NCBI GenBank assembly: GCA_049363815.1
Contig: JBMQEM010000112.1
Location: forward strand, 1-64,000
DNA length: 64,000 bases
Origin: JADKIH01 sp049363815
GTDB taxonomy: Bacteria; Bacteroidota; Bacteroidia; AKYH767-A; 2013-40CM-41-45
Direction of reading: 5' to 3'
How positions within the stretch are numbered: position 1 is the stretch's first letter; every line of letters starts with the position of its first letter. This document shows, in pieces, positions 43,424 through 52,569 of the stretch. Below the pieces are notes generated by a model that had not been told where the DNA came from, did no database searches, and saw only the letters and a list, made by a program, of their open reading frames with translations. The position numbers were made by a program, and so were the translations under genes.

Positions 43424-44851
43424 ATGAAGCTTTCAATACCGACAGAAGCAAAAGAGAGTGTTTTAAATGAATTGCAGGTAGCGAACCTAGCCTTTCAGAA
43501 AGTTTATCCGGGAGAAAATTCTGACCGACAGCCGGTTCATACCGTATATGGCGGAGCGAATCTATTTAAATCCGACACCACTGTAAAAATGGGACAAATT
43601 GCCCTGAAGAGTTTTAAGACCAATGCACCTAATTTTTCGGTGCTTGCAAAGGTTTTAGAACTGACAGGACATGAAACGTTGCCGACAACGGTTTCAGATA
43701 TTCAGATTCTGGAAAGCAGACTAGATAAAATGTCAGATGACGACAGAAAAAAGGAAAGCGCCTGGTTACCTTACACAGTATATAAAAAGATCTCTGCTAA
43801 ACTTGAACGCGAGGCTGTTGAGGATTTCAGAATAGATTTTGAAGATGGATTTGGAAACCGTCCGGACAAGGAAGAAGACGAAACTGCTGTGAATGCAGCC
43901 AAGGAACTTGCAAAGGGCATGAAAGATAAAACGGTTTCACCATTTATTGGTATCCGTATCAAACCATTCACAGAAGACCTGAAAGCAAGAGGGATCCGAA
44001 CACTTGATATTTTTATTACTACCCTGCTTGAAAATTCAGGAAATAAAATTCCTGAAAATTTTGTTGTAATGTTACCTAAGGTGACCATTCCACAACAGAT
44101 AGAAGCATTGGTAAAACTATTTGAAGCACTTGAAAAGGTACACAACCTTCCGGCCGGCACATTGAAAATGGAAATGATGGTTGAAGCTACGCAGGCAGTT
44201 ATGGATGAAGATGGAAAAAACCCATTGCTTCGACTGATCAGAGCCGGAAAAGGGCGATGTATTGCAGCGCACTTCGGAACGTACGATTATACTGCCTCAT
44301 GTAACATCACAGCAAAGTTCCAGACAATGGATCATCCTGTTTGTGATTTTGCACATCACATGACAAGAGTTGCATTGGGAGGAACAGGAATCATGCTTTC
44401 TGATGGCGCTACGAATGTTATGCCTGTTGGTCCGCACAGGGGAGAAAATCTTACTCTGGATCAGGAAATTGAAAACAGAAAAGTTGTACATCAGGCATGG
44501 AAACTTGGATATGGTCATACAATGCACTCTCTGATCAACGGTTTTTATCAGGGCTGGGATTTAAATCCGGCGCAGTTACCAATGCGATATGCAGCTACCT
44601 ATACTTTTTTTCTTGAAAGCTATGAAGATGCTGCTTTGCGTCTGAAAAATTTTGTAGACAAAGCGGCTCAGGCAACCTTATCAGGCGATGTATTTGATGA
44701 TGCAGCAACAGGACAAGGATTATTGAATTACTTCCTGAAAGCTTTGAATTGTGGAGCCATCACTGAAAAGGAAGCGTTAGCAACCGGCTTAACGATCGAT
44801 GAGATCAGAAGCCGTTCATTTTACAGAATACTTCTTGGTCGCCGTAAATAA
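43424..44851 (+). CDS. CitE/HpcH-aldolase-like protein of the DUF6986 type
   Basis: A 475-residue protein resembling the HpcH/HpaI aldolase / citrate-lyase beta superfamily. The TIM-barrel-type motifs are RIDFEDGFGNRPDKEED, FIGIRIKPFTEDLKARG, MLPKVTIPQQIEAL and MEMMVEATQAVMDEDG, with the metal-binding E/D of CitE-type enzymes probably in those strands. It is often annotated as an aldolase or PEP-kinase-like protein and recurs in purine-degradation loci. Its reaction is unknown to me; a role with glyoxylate, or as a replacement for ureidoglycolate lyase, would fit this cluster. It precedes puuD by 16 nt. Confidence 0.75.
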   Translation: MKLSIPTEAKESVLNELQVANLAFQKVYPGENSDRQPVHTVYGGANLFKSDTTVKMGQIALKSFKTNAPNFSVLAKVLELTGHETLPTTVSDIQILESRLDKMSDDDRKKESAWLPYTVYKKISAKLEREAVEDFRIDFEDGFGNRPDKEEDETAVNAAKELAKGMKDKTVSPFIGIRIKPFTEDLKARGIRTLDIFITTLLENSGNKIPENFVVMLPKVTIPQQIEALVKLFEALEKVHNLPAGTLKMEMMVEATQAVMDEDGKNPLLRLIRAGKGRCIAAHFGTYDYTASCNITAKFQTMDHPVCDFAHHMTRVALGGTGIMLSDGATNVMPVGPHRGENLTLDQEIENRKVVHQAWKLGYGHTMHSLINGFYQGWDLNPAQLPMRYAATYTFFLESYEDAALRLKNFVDKAAQATLSGDVFDDAATGQGLLNYFLKALNCGAITEKEALATGLTIDEIRSRSFYRILLGRRK

Positions 44852-44867
44852 TAATTTAGAGCCTGCT

Positions 44868-46265
44868 ATGTCACCTGTTTATCTAGCATTAGGAATTGCC
44901 ATTTTGCTTCTGATCACAATCATTGCATTGAATAAAGGCATGTCTGTACTAAGCGGGAAAGACAATTCAGATGAAGCTCGTGCAGCGAGAGGAATATTAA
45001 AACAAAGCCGCACTACCCTATTTTCATTGATGATCTTATCTGCAGGTATTTTTGCCGGCGGACAATTTCTTGCGGGTAGTGGTATGGAAGCCCACATTAT
45101 GGACTGGATGAATTTATTAGTCCGGTGGATCCATGTTGTATTTGGTATTGCATGGATAGGCGCTTCCTTCTATTTTATTTTTCTTGAAAACAGTCTGAAC
45201 AGGACTGAAAATTTGCGTGATGAATTAGCCGGAAACTTATGGGCGATACATGGCGGTGGATTCTATTATGTAGAAAAATACAAAACCGCCCCTGGACAAC
45301 TCCCAAAAAAACTTCACTGGTTTAAGTACGAAGCATATTTCACTTGGCTGTCAGGTTTTGTGTTGTTAAACATTGTCTACTATATGAATGCGAAGTCATA
45401 TATGATAGACCCTGCAGTACGTGATATAAGTCCAACGGTAGCGATCATGATTGGTCTCGGCAGTATGATCAGTGGCTGGATCATCTATGATCTTTTATGT
45501 AAATCTCCTCTGGTACATAAGAAAAAACTTTTCGCTATAGTAGGCTTTCTTATCGTTGTTCTTTACTCAATAGTCTTAAGTAAATTTCTAAGTGGACGTG
45601 CAGCATTCATGCATATCGGAGCATTGCTGGGAACGATCATGGCAGGAAATGTTTTTTTTACCATCATTCCTTCACAAAAAGAACTGGTTGCAGCAGCAAC
45701 AGAAGGCCGGCCTTTGAATCCCGAGCTGGGGAAAATGGCAGGGCTACGATCATTGCACAACAATTACATTACTTTGCCGGTGATCTTTGTGATGATCAGC
45801 AATCACTTTCCGGTTACATTTGGCCACTCATGGAACTGGGCGATTCTCGCAGGGCTGACCATTGCAAGCGTAGCGGTTCGTCATTACATCAACTTACATG
45901 AGAAGGGACAAAAAGCTGTCTGGATGATTCCATTTGCGACAATAGCAATATTAGCGCTGATCATTGTTACGGCTCCTGCAAAATTCAAAGGGAAGGACAA
46001 CACACCGGTTCATTTTAGTGAAGTACAAACGATCTTTCAATTACGATGTAATCAGTGCCATTCTTCCAAGCCAACTGATGATGTGCAACTGGTTGCTCCG
46101 AACGGAGTAATGTTCGATAATTATGATCAGATCCACATGATGACAGACAAGATCATGTTGAGGGCTGTGAATACACAATCAATGCCGCAGGGAAATAAAA
46201 CTGGGATGACGGTTGAGGAGAGGGAGGTTATTGGGAGGTGGATACAGCAGGGAGCTGGTAAGTAA
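44868..46265 (+). CDS. puuD: Membrane urate hydroxylase with cytochrome c domain
   Basis: A 465-residue PuuD-type enzyme: an integral-membrane urate-oxidising domain with about 8-9 helices (about 1-375), including NLLVRWIHVVFGIAWIGAS and HNNYITLPVIFVMISNHFP, then a C-terminal cytochrome c domain with RCNQCHSSKP (C394, C397, H398) and a methionine in TQSMPQGNKTG. It oxidises urate to 5-hydroxyisourate and passes electrons to the respiratory chain instead of to oxygen. ATG 44868 is used; the open frame starts 23 codons earlier inside the preceding gene. Confidence 0.9.
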   Translation: MSPVYLALGIAILLLITIIALNKGMSVLSGKDNSDEARAARGILKQSRTTLFSLMILSAGIFAGGQFLAGSGMEAHIMDWMNLLVRWIHVVFGIAWIGASFYFIFLENSLNRTENLRDELAGNLWAIHGGGFYYVEKYKTAPGQLPKKLHWFKYEAYFTWLSGFVLLNIVYYMNAKSYMIDPAVRDISPTVAIMIGLGSMISGWIIYDLLCKSPLVHKKKLFAIVGFLIVVLYSIVLSKFLSGRAAFMHIGALLGTIMAGNVFFTIIPSQKELVAAATEGRPLNPELGKMAGLRSLHNNYITLPVIFVMISNHFPVTFGHSWNWAILAGLTIASVAVRHYINLHEKGQKAVWMIPFATIAILALIIVTAPAKFKGKDNTPVHFSEVQTIFQLRCNQCHSSKPTDDVQLVAPNGVMFDNYDQIHMMTDKIMLRAVNTQSMPQGNKTGMTVEEREVIGRWIQQGAGK

Positions 46266-46266
46266 T

Positions 46267-46336
46267 AATGAAGTGGAATGAAGTGGAATGAAGTGAAATG
46301 AAGTGGAATGAAGTGGAATGAAGTGGAATGAAGTGG
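46267..46336. repeat. Seven tandem copies of a 10-mer after puuD
   Basis: The unit AATGAAGTGG occurs seven times, with one copy having A for the final G. It begins 1 base after the puuD stop. Period 10 is about one helical turn. Confidence 0.9.
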
Positions 46337-46532
46337 AATAAAAGTTACAATACCTTTGAAAAATTTGCTCAATTGTCCTAATAAATACTAAGATAAATTG
46401 TAGCTTTAATACCAATCCGATAGTAAACTTCAACAATAACGGTCAGTTTCTTACAGTTTAAGGAAAAGCGGAAACCTTGGGGGTACTCTGGCGAATAAGA
46501 GTATACACACAAGTGGCGGTTTGCCGGATTAT

Positions 46533-47930
46533 ATGCATAAAATTATCAGAATACTATCGGGACATGATGTATTCCAACAGATACCTGAAGAAAATGTAAT
46601 CGGCCGGCAAAGGTTCGTTTTATACCGAATATTTTCCTATACCGGCGCACTCGTTTGCACAGGAGTTTTTTTGCAAATGATGCTTACAATTCCTGATCCC
46701 GGGCTTCTTCCGTTTTTAATTCTGGCGCAGGGTTGCATCATGAAGTTTAATTTCTTCATGACAAGAAAAGCAGAAAAACTTCACAAGCATTACTGGATCA
46801 TGATGATCGCTGCATTCTGTCTGGTTCACAGTGTAGCATACACATGTGGCGGTATTATGACCGGCGGTTCATTGTACTGGGCAGTAATTATACTATATGC
46901 TTTCATGCTGCTTGGTAAAAAGCCAGGACAATATTTTACAGCCGGTGTGATAGCGCATTTCATTTATATGTTCATCATCAGCAGATTTACAGATCTGACA
47001 TCCTTTGCAATGTTTAAGAATGATACAGCTCTGATAAGCCAGGACTTCTTAACGAATGGAATTCTGACAGCATTTTTGATCTCTACTCAAGCCGCCTATC
47101 TTCAAAGTGGAAAAAATGTCGTCATTCAGAGTATTACAAAGTCGAGAGATACCCTTGCAGACAAAAACAAAGAGCTGGAGAATAAAAACAACTTACTCAA
47201 TGCCTATTCACACGGTCTTGAGAAAACAAATAAAGAAATGGAAAAATTTGTTTCCATTGCATCACATGACTTGAAATCGCCCTTAAGAGCTGTCGCCTGG
47301 TTGACAGCAATGATCGAAGAAGATATGGAAGGAAAGCTTCCAAAAGATGTTCAGACAAATTTCAATATCATTAAGCAACGTGTTAGCAGAATGGAACAAC
47401 TGCTGAATGGACTTTTAGATTATACTAAATCTGAAAAATCAGAATCTGAAATTACGGATGTCGATCTGAATCTAATCGTTGAAGACTTCCTTGCAATCGA
47501 ACAAAATGGAAAAACCCCATCATTCATGATCCAGGAAGGAATGCCAAAGGTGAAAATGGAAGAATTAAAACTGAGGAGAGTACTTTCCAATATCATTGAC
47601 AATGCAATTCGATTTAATGACAAAGAAAGGATTGCAATCATGATCTCAACAGAAGTAAATGAAATCGAAACGATCATTCATATTGAGGATAACGGCCCAG
47701 GGATTGAAGAACAATATTTTGAAAAGATATTCGTCCTTTTCCAGACATTGAGCAGACGTGACGATCACGAATCAATGGGAGTAGGACTTTCAATTGCCAA
47801 AAAGATCATCGAACAACGAAACGGAAGAATATGGTTGAGGTCAACAGTAGGCGAAGGCACAAGATTTAGTTTCAGCATTCCGCATGAGGTGAAGAATGAT
47901 CTGCTTTTGGAACAAAGACAGGTAGCCTGA
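46533..47930 (+). CDS. Membrane histidine kinase
   Basis: A 465-residue kinase: six predicted N-terminal membrane helices (about 25-205) without an extracytoplasmic domain; a coiled coil; HisKA with SIASHDLKSPLRAV (H245); HATPase with LSNIIDNAIRFND, DNGPGIEEQYFEKIF and MGVGLSIAKKII. It resembles cyanobacterial-phytochrome-like kinases in the catalytic half. ATG 46533 is preferred to the in-frame TTG at 46521. No response regulator lies next to it. Its position after puuD may reflect a role in the purine locus, but the 267-bp gap makes co-transcription uncertain. Confidence 0.85.
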   Translation: MHKIIRILSGHDVFQQIPEENVIGRQRFVLYRIFSYTGALVCTGVFLQMMLTIPDPGLLPFLILAQGCIMKFNFFMTRKAEKLHKHYWIMMIAAFCLVHSVAYTCGGIMTGGSLYWAVIILYAFMLLGKKPGQYFTAGVIAHFIYMFIISRFTDLTSFAMFKNDTALISQDFLTNGILTAFLISTQAAYLQSGKNVVIQSITKSRDTLADKNKELENKNNLLNAYSHGLEKTNKEMEKFVSIASHDLKSPLRAVAWLTAMIEEDMEGKLPKDVQTNFNIIKQRVSRMEQLLNGLLDYTKSEKSESEITDVDLNLIVEDFLAIEQNGKTPSFMIQEGMPKVKMEELKLRRVLSNIIDNAIRFNDKERIAIMISTEVNEIETIIHIEDNGPGIEEQYFEKIFVLFQTLSRRDDHESMGVGLSIAKKIIEQRNGRIWLRSTVGEGTRFSFSIPHEVKNDLLLEQRQVA

Positions 47931-48005
47931 AAAGAATTTAAACTGAAAGTGTGCAAGTTTTTAAAGAGAAGAAGGAATTCAAAATTGAATATACTATCGT
48001 TAGGT

Positions 48006-48695
48006 TCAAGTAATCAGAAATTTCTTAACGAACATCAATAGTACTTCCAAATTCACTTGTTCAAGAGGATGCGGAGTACCAGGTAAAATTCCGAGCTGCG
48101 CATTTGGCAAAAGTTTAAACACATTTACCGTTTCATCCAGAGTCACCATTTTATCTCTATCTCCCAATAAGATCAGAGCCGGTACTCCTATCTGGTGGTA
48201 ACCTTCCGGCTCTAATGGATTTTTGATTCCTATCTTAATAAGAAATTTAGCTGTCTCTTCCACTACCTCTTTCCAATTAACAGGATGATGTCGCTCCTTC
48301 AATTCATTTGCAAATACCGGAATCTTAGCTTCAATTTTTTCAGCGCTTAACATCTGAACTTCTTTTTTTGAAGTCGATTCATCCCAATGAAACTTAGTAG
48401 CAAGCGTGATCAGTTTTTCTATTCTCTCAGGGAAATTCTTTGCAAGATACATCCCCACATAGCCACCCATACTATAGCCGAAAACCGAAACCTTTTCAAG
48501 TTTGTTTGAATCCAGAAATTTAATTACAGATTCCGCGAACAATTCCATTGAAAATCCTCTTTCAGGAATTAAGTTTCCCCCATGTCCGGGAAAATTAAAA
48601 GTTAAAACAGAATACTCTTTGTTCAAATGCTTCTCAAGAAGTTTAAACTGTTGCTTTGAGCCAATTGCTCCATGTAGCAATAAAATATTTTTCAT
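48006..48695 (-). CDS. Alpha/beta-hydrolase of unknown substrate
   Basis: A 229-residue hydrolase with the full catalytic triad: nucleophile elbow GYSMGG (S75), acid in LILLGDRDKMVTLDE, and histidine in LPGTPHPLEQV; the oxyanion HG is in LLHGAIGS. It lies downstream of xdhB on the same strand with 38 nt between, so it may be in the xdhA-xdhB transcript. Ester, amide or carbamate substrates are possible; a link to ureidoglycolate or an ester salvage step cannot be shown from sequence. Confidence 0.78.
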   Translation of the reverse strand: MKNILLLHGAIGSKQQFKLLEKHLNKEYSVLTFNFPGHGGNLIPERGFSMELFAESVIKFLDSNKLEKVSVFGYSMGGYVGMYLAKNFPERIEKLITLATKFHWDESTSKKEVQMLSAEKIEAKIPVFANELKERHHPVNWKEVVEETAKFLIKIGIKNPLEPEGYHQIGVPALILLGDRDKMVTLDETVNVFKLLPNAQLGILPGTPHPLEQVNLEVLLMFVKKFLIT

Positions 48696-48733
48696 TTCAA
48701 AAGACCATTGTTTACGCTTACTCTACCGAAAAC

Positions 48734-51001
48734 TCATTTTTCACTTTTCACCTTAGCAACATTCAAGTTCATCAAAACCTTCTCCGGTGTCATCGGTGAA
48801 TCAAATGCCGACTTTGCTTCCGGATCGAAAGCTTTCATTGCTTCCCGTAATGCAAAGAAAGCACCGATTCCATACATCAAAGGTGGTTCACCGACAGCTT
48901 TAGAACGGAAGATCGCAAGGTTATCTACATTAGTCTGTAAAAAATCAATGTTTATCTCCTTAGGAACTGAATACACATCAGGAACTTTGTAGGTTGATAA
49001 AGCATTACTTCTAAGTTTACCTTCCTTATCATAGATCACTTCTTCCATTGTCATCCAACCGATTCCCTGCACTATTCCACCTTCAATTTGTCCTCTGTCA
49101 ATTATCGCATTCATTGAAGCACCGAAATCATGCACAACATTCACGGAATCGAATTCATAGGTCCCCCGGAGACAATCAACGGTAGCAGTTATTATGGCAG
49201 TACCATATACATGATATGCAAACGGATGACCTTTTTCTTTTTTTGCATCGAAGAAAATTTCCGGAGTTGCATAATGGCTGTGTTCAGATAAACTCACACG
49301 TCTTACATATGCTGCCATGATCAGTTGTTTCCAGTTCAGACTACTCTTTTCACCGTTTACCAATACATATTCGTCTTTGATCTTAATTTTCTCTTCCGGA
49401 ACATTCAACTCCTGAGCGGCAACGGCAATGAGTCTTGACAATATTGCTTCACAAGCAAGTTGTGTAGCCTTGCCATTCAGATCCGCAGTTGCAGATGCTG
49501 CAGACGGTGAAGTATTCGCAATACGAAATGTATTTGTTGAATTGACCCTGATCATTGAAGGGTATATGGAAAAGATCCGGGATGCAACCTGCAGGATTTT
49601 AGTATTCACACCCTGACCCATTTCTACTGCACCTGTGCTGATATTGACACTTCCATCTGTATAGACATGCACCAGAGATCTGGCCTGATTCATCAACGTC
49701 TTGGTAAAACTGATGCCGAATGCAACAGGCATTAATGCAATCCCTTTTTTATATAAATGATTTTTCGAATTGAATTGTTCGACATTCTTCCTTGACAATT
49801 CAAGATCGAATATCTTTTCAGCTTTCTCCCAACATTCATTTGCTTCGCTTACTGCGATCTGACCGTAAGGAAACTCGTTCCCATTCCTGATCAGGTTTCT
49901 CTTTTGAATTTCCGAAGCATGAATACAGAGTTTGTCAGCAGCATGTGCGATCGCGCTTTCGATAACAAACATTCCCTGAGGCCCTCCGAATCCACGAAAG
50001 GCTGTGTTAGGTGGAAGATTTGTTCTGCAACTATAAGCTGTAGCCTTAACATTTGGAATAAAGTAAGAATTGGTGCAATGGAAAAGCGTGCGCTCCATCA
50101 CAGCAGGTGAAAGATCAGCTGCAGCACCGGCATTCTGGTAAAACGTTGCCTCATATGCCAGTATCCTGAGATCTTTATCAAGCCCGATCCTGTAATCTGA
50201 AGAATATGGATGTCGTTTACCTGTCATTCGCATATCCTCCATTCGATGCAAAGAATATTTAACCGGACGCTTCAGATGATAAGTTGCCAGAGCACAAAGA
50301 GCTGCCCAGGTATTTGCCTGATCTTCTTTTCCACCAAATCCACCACCGAGACGAGTAACATCTACTTCGAGCAAATGCATTGGCACACCAAGTACTTTTG
50401 AACAAGCCCGTTGAACTGCAGTTGGTCCTTGTGTGGAGGAATATATTTTTATTGCCCCATTTTCCTTTGGCAAAGTATAAGCTCCTTGCGTTTCAATATA
50501 TAAATGTTCCTGTCCGTTTGAATCTGCTCTTCCTTCAAAAACATGAGCACAATTTTTAAACGCACTTTCAGTATCTCCCAGTTTAAATGTCCGTGGCGGA
50601 ATGATCAACTCGCCTTTCTCTTTAGCCTCACGGGGATCTGTTATAATATGTAAAGGAGAAATTTCAACTTTTATTTTCTTTACTGCCATTCTTGCCAGTT
50701 CATCTGATTCAGCAACAACGAATGCCACAGGCATTCCACAAAAGTGCACATGATGGTCTGCAATTAAAGGTTCATCAGGAATGATTCCTCCGATCTGGTT
50801 TTCTCCGGGAATATCTTTAGAAGTGAAGATCCTGACAACACCTTCAGATTGCAGTGCTTCAGAAAGGTCCAGAACTTTAATTTCACCATGAGCAACAGGA
50901 GAGTCAAATGCAACGCCGAAAAGAGTTCCTGCCAGTATGGGTATATCATCAAGATATACTGACTCACCGCGCAAGTGATTTTTACTGTCTATATTTTTCA
51001 T
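48734..51001 (-). CDS. xdhB: Xanthine dehydrogenase molybdenum subunit
   Basis: A 755-residue molybdopterin-binding subunit. The substrate and cofactor motifs are QEHLYIETQGAY, RLGGGFGGKEDQAN, NTAFRGFGGPQGMFVIE (arginine of the xanthine pocket), GAVEMGQGVNTK and the active-site glutamate in AVGEPPLMYG near the C-terminus. The size is typical of the two-subunit bacterial enzyme. It oxidises hypoxanthine and xanthine to urate. It is 35 nt after xdhA on the same strand. Confidence 0.95.
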   Translation of the reverse strand: MKNIDSKNHLRGESVYLDDIPILAGTLFGVAFDSPVAHGEIKVLDLSEALQSEGVVRIFTSKDIPGENQIGGIIPDEPLIADHHVHFCGMPVAFVVAESDELARMAVKKIKVEISPLHIITDPREAKEKGELIIPPRTFKLGDTESAFKNCAHVFEGRADSNGQEHLYIETQGAYTLPKENGAIKIYSSTQGPTAVQRACSKVLGVPMHLLEVDVTRLGGGFGGKEDQANTWAALCALATYHLKRPVKYSLHRMEDMRMTGKRHPYSSDYRIGLDKDLRILAYEATFYQNAGAAADLSPAVMERTLFHCTNSYFIPNVKATAYSCRTNLPPNTAFRGFGGPQGMFVIESAIAHAADKLCIHASEIQKRNLIRNGNEFPYGQIAVSEANECWEKAEKIFDLELSRKNVEQFNSKNHLYKKGIALMPVAFGISFTKTLMNQARSLVHVYTDGSVNISTGAVEMGQGVNTKILQVASRIFSIYPSMIRVNSTNTFRIANTSPSAASATADLNGKATQLACEAILSRLIAVAAQELNVPEEKIKIKDEYVLVNGEKSSLNWKQLIMAAYVRRVSLSEHSHYATPEIFFDAKKEKGHPFAYHVYGTAIITATVDCLRGTYEFDSVNVVHDFGASMNAIIDRGQIEGGIVQGIGWMTMEEVIYDKEGKLRSNALSTYKVPDVYSVPKEINIDFLQTNVDNLAIFRSKAVGEPPLMYGIGAFFALREAMKAFDPEAKSAFDSPMTPEKVLMNLNVAKVKSEK

Positions 51002-51036
51002 ACTATATTGTCATTTTAAAATTGAAATGACATCTA

Positions 51037-52500
51037 TTACATTGTTATAAATTCCGGATTCACCAACTCAGGAAACCACACTGCAAAATGTCCCTTGACA
51101 AGTTGATTCAGCAATCGTCTTTTATATTCTACTGTACCTCTTGCATCGCTTATCGGTGAAATTTCAGTCTGAATAATAGATAGCAACTGTTCGATCAGCT
51201 CAATGCTAATTTTTTTCCCGGTAATAAATTCAGATGACTTGTTTAAAAAAAGTGGTGTCGGACCAACTCCACCTGCAGAAATGCCTGCTTTTAAAACAAT
51301 GTTGTTTTGTGTTTCAATCAGAATAGCACTATTGACGCTAGCGATGTCCAGATTGGTTCGTTTGCAAACCTTTTCAAAATTAAATCTGGCATTTGCTGAA
51401 GGCAATGGAAAACGGACTGATTTAACAAATTCATCTGGTTGCTTGTCCAGTTTTTTATAACCCAGATAAAAATCCTTCAACTTGATTGTTCTTGAAGAAG
51501 ACATCGTGCACAATTCAATGGAAGCATCAAGGGCAAGAAAGAATGCGGTAAAATCTCCAATTGGTGAAGCATTGACCAGATTACCGGCTATGGTCGCCAT
51601 ATTTCGGATTGGGGTTGAAGACACCAGCCTGTAATATTTTTCAAATTCCGGAAACGCTTTACGGATAACTGAAGATTCAATCAGATCGGTTACTGTTGAA
51701 TTAGCACCAACCACACATTCACCATTATCTTCACTAATTCCGGAAAGGTCATTGTGATCAGAAAGAAAAGTTAATTTCGCATGCGGCATGGCATCGTGCT
51801 TCTGAACATACAGATCTGTTCCGCCACTGACAAAATAGTCAGCACCGGAAATTCCGTTATGATTATTGCAAGCCAATTGCAGCAAAGCCAGTTTTTCTTT
51901 TATTGTTGAAAAATAATCCGGAAGAATTTTATTCCGGGAAACGTAGACGATTGCTTCTTCATTCTTTCTCAACGAACACAGCTCAGCGATCTTTGTCACA
52001 GCTCGCTGAATGGATTTATAACCTGTACATCTGCATATATTTCCATCAATAGCAGCCATTGCTTCAGTCTGGTAGTTAATAACATCTTCCCGCAGGCAAA
52101 ATCCGGCTAAAGACATGACAAATCCCGGAGTACAAAATCCGCATTGAGTTGCTCCCTCATCGTTCATTGCTTGCTGAACCGGATTTAACACATCCATGTT
52201 CACGCCTTCAACAGTAACAATATGTTTACCGTGAGCATTAGCAAGTGGCATCAGGCAAGAAGTCATGGAACGGTAGCGCATTCTTCCGTCAATGATCTCT
52301 CCCACCAGTACTGTACATGCTCCACAATCACCTTCGCGACAACCGATCTTTGTACCTGTCATGTTTTTCATGTAGCGTACATAGTCCAGCACAACAACAC
52401 CGGGATGTCCCGAGTAGTTCACTTCTTTCTCATTCAAAATAAATTTAATCACATTCAGTTCCTTTAAATTATCCTCAGTCTTCAAAATACTTTTCCTCAT
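51037..52500 (-). CDS. xdhA: Xanthine dehydrogenase iron-sulfur/FAD subunit
   Basis: A 487-residue subunit with two 2Fe-2S clusters (GCREGDCGACTV and, later, CGFCTPGF / CRCTGY), then the FAD-binding domain (FVSGGTDLYVQ, TPIRNMATIAGNLVNASPIGD). It transfers electrons from the molybdenum subunit to NAD+. ATG at 52498-52500; a perfect -7 element lies upstream. The missing third subunit of the three-gene type is explained by fusion of the FAD and iron-sulfur modules. Confidence 0.95.
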   Translation of the reverse strand: MRKSILKTEDNLKELNVIKFILNEKEVNYSGHPGVVVLDYVRYMKNMTGTKIGCREGDCGACTVLVGEIIDGRMRYRSMTSCLMPLANAHGKHIVTVEGVNMDVLNPVQQAMNDEGATQCGFCTPGFVMSLAGFCLREDVINYQTEAMAAIDGNICRCTGYKSIQRAVTKIAELCSLRKNEEAIVYVSRNKILPDYFSTIKEKLALLQLACNNHNGISGADYFVSGGTDLYVQKHDAMPHAKLTFLSDHNDLSGISEDNGECVVGANSTVTDLIESSVIRKAFPEFEKYYRLVSSTPIRNMATIAGNLVNASPIGDFTAFFLALDASIELCTMSSSRTIKLKDFYLGYKKLDKQPDEFVKSVRFPLPSANARFNFEKVCKRTNLDIASVNSAILIETQNNIVLKAGISAGGVGPTPLFLNKSSEFITGKKISIELIEQLLSIIQTEISPISDARGTVEYKRRLLNQLVKGHFAVWFPELVNPEFITM

Positions 52501-52546
52501 GATAGTGATAATGCCTATTTTGCAGGCAGTCCCAATTCATATTGGA

Positions 52547-52554
52547 CAAAAATA
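52547..52554 (-). promoter_or_regulatory. -7 promoter element for xdhAB
   Basis: TATTTTTG on the minus strand (52554-52547), perfect match to TAnnTTTG, 46 nt before the xdhA ATG. It lies in the 69-base gap divergent from the membrane-protein gene at 52570. Confidence 0.5.
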
Positions 52555-52569
52555 AAATTATTTCATGAA

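Noticed and set aside
46127..46436. Minus-strand frames of 81-85 codons rich in His, Phe and Ser repeats
   Set aside because: They are simply translations of the 10-bp tandem repeat and of the end of puuD; no homologous pattern and no start context.
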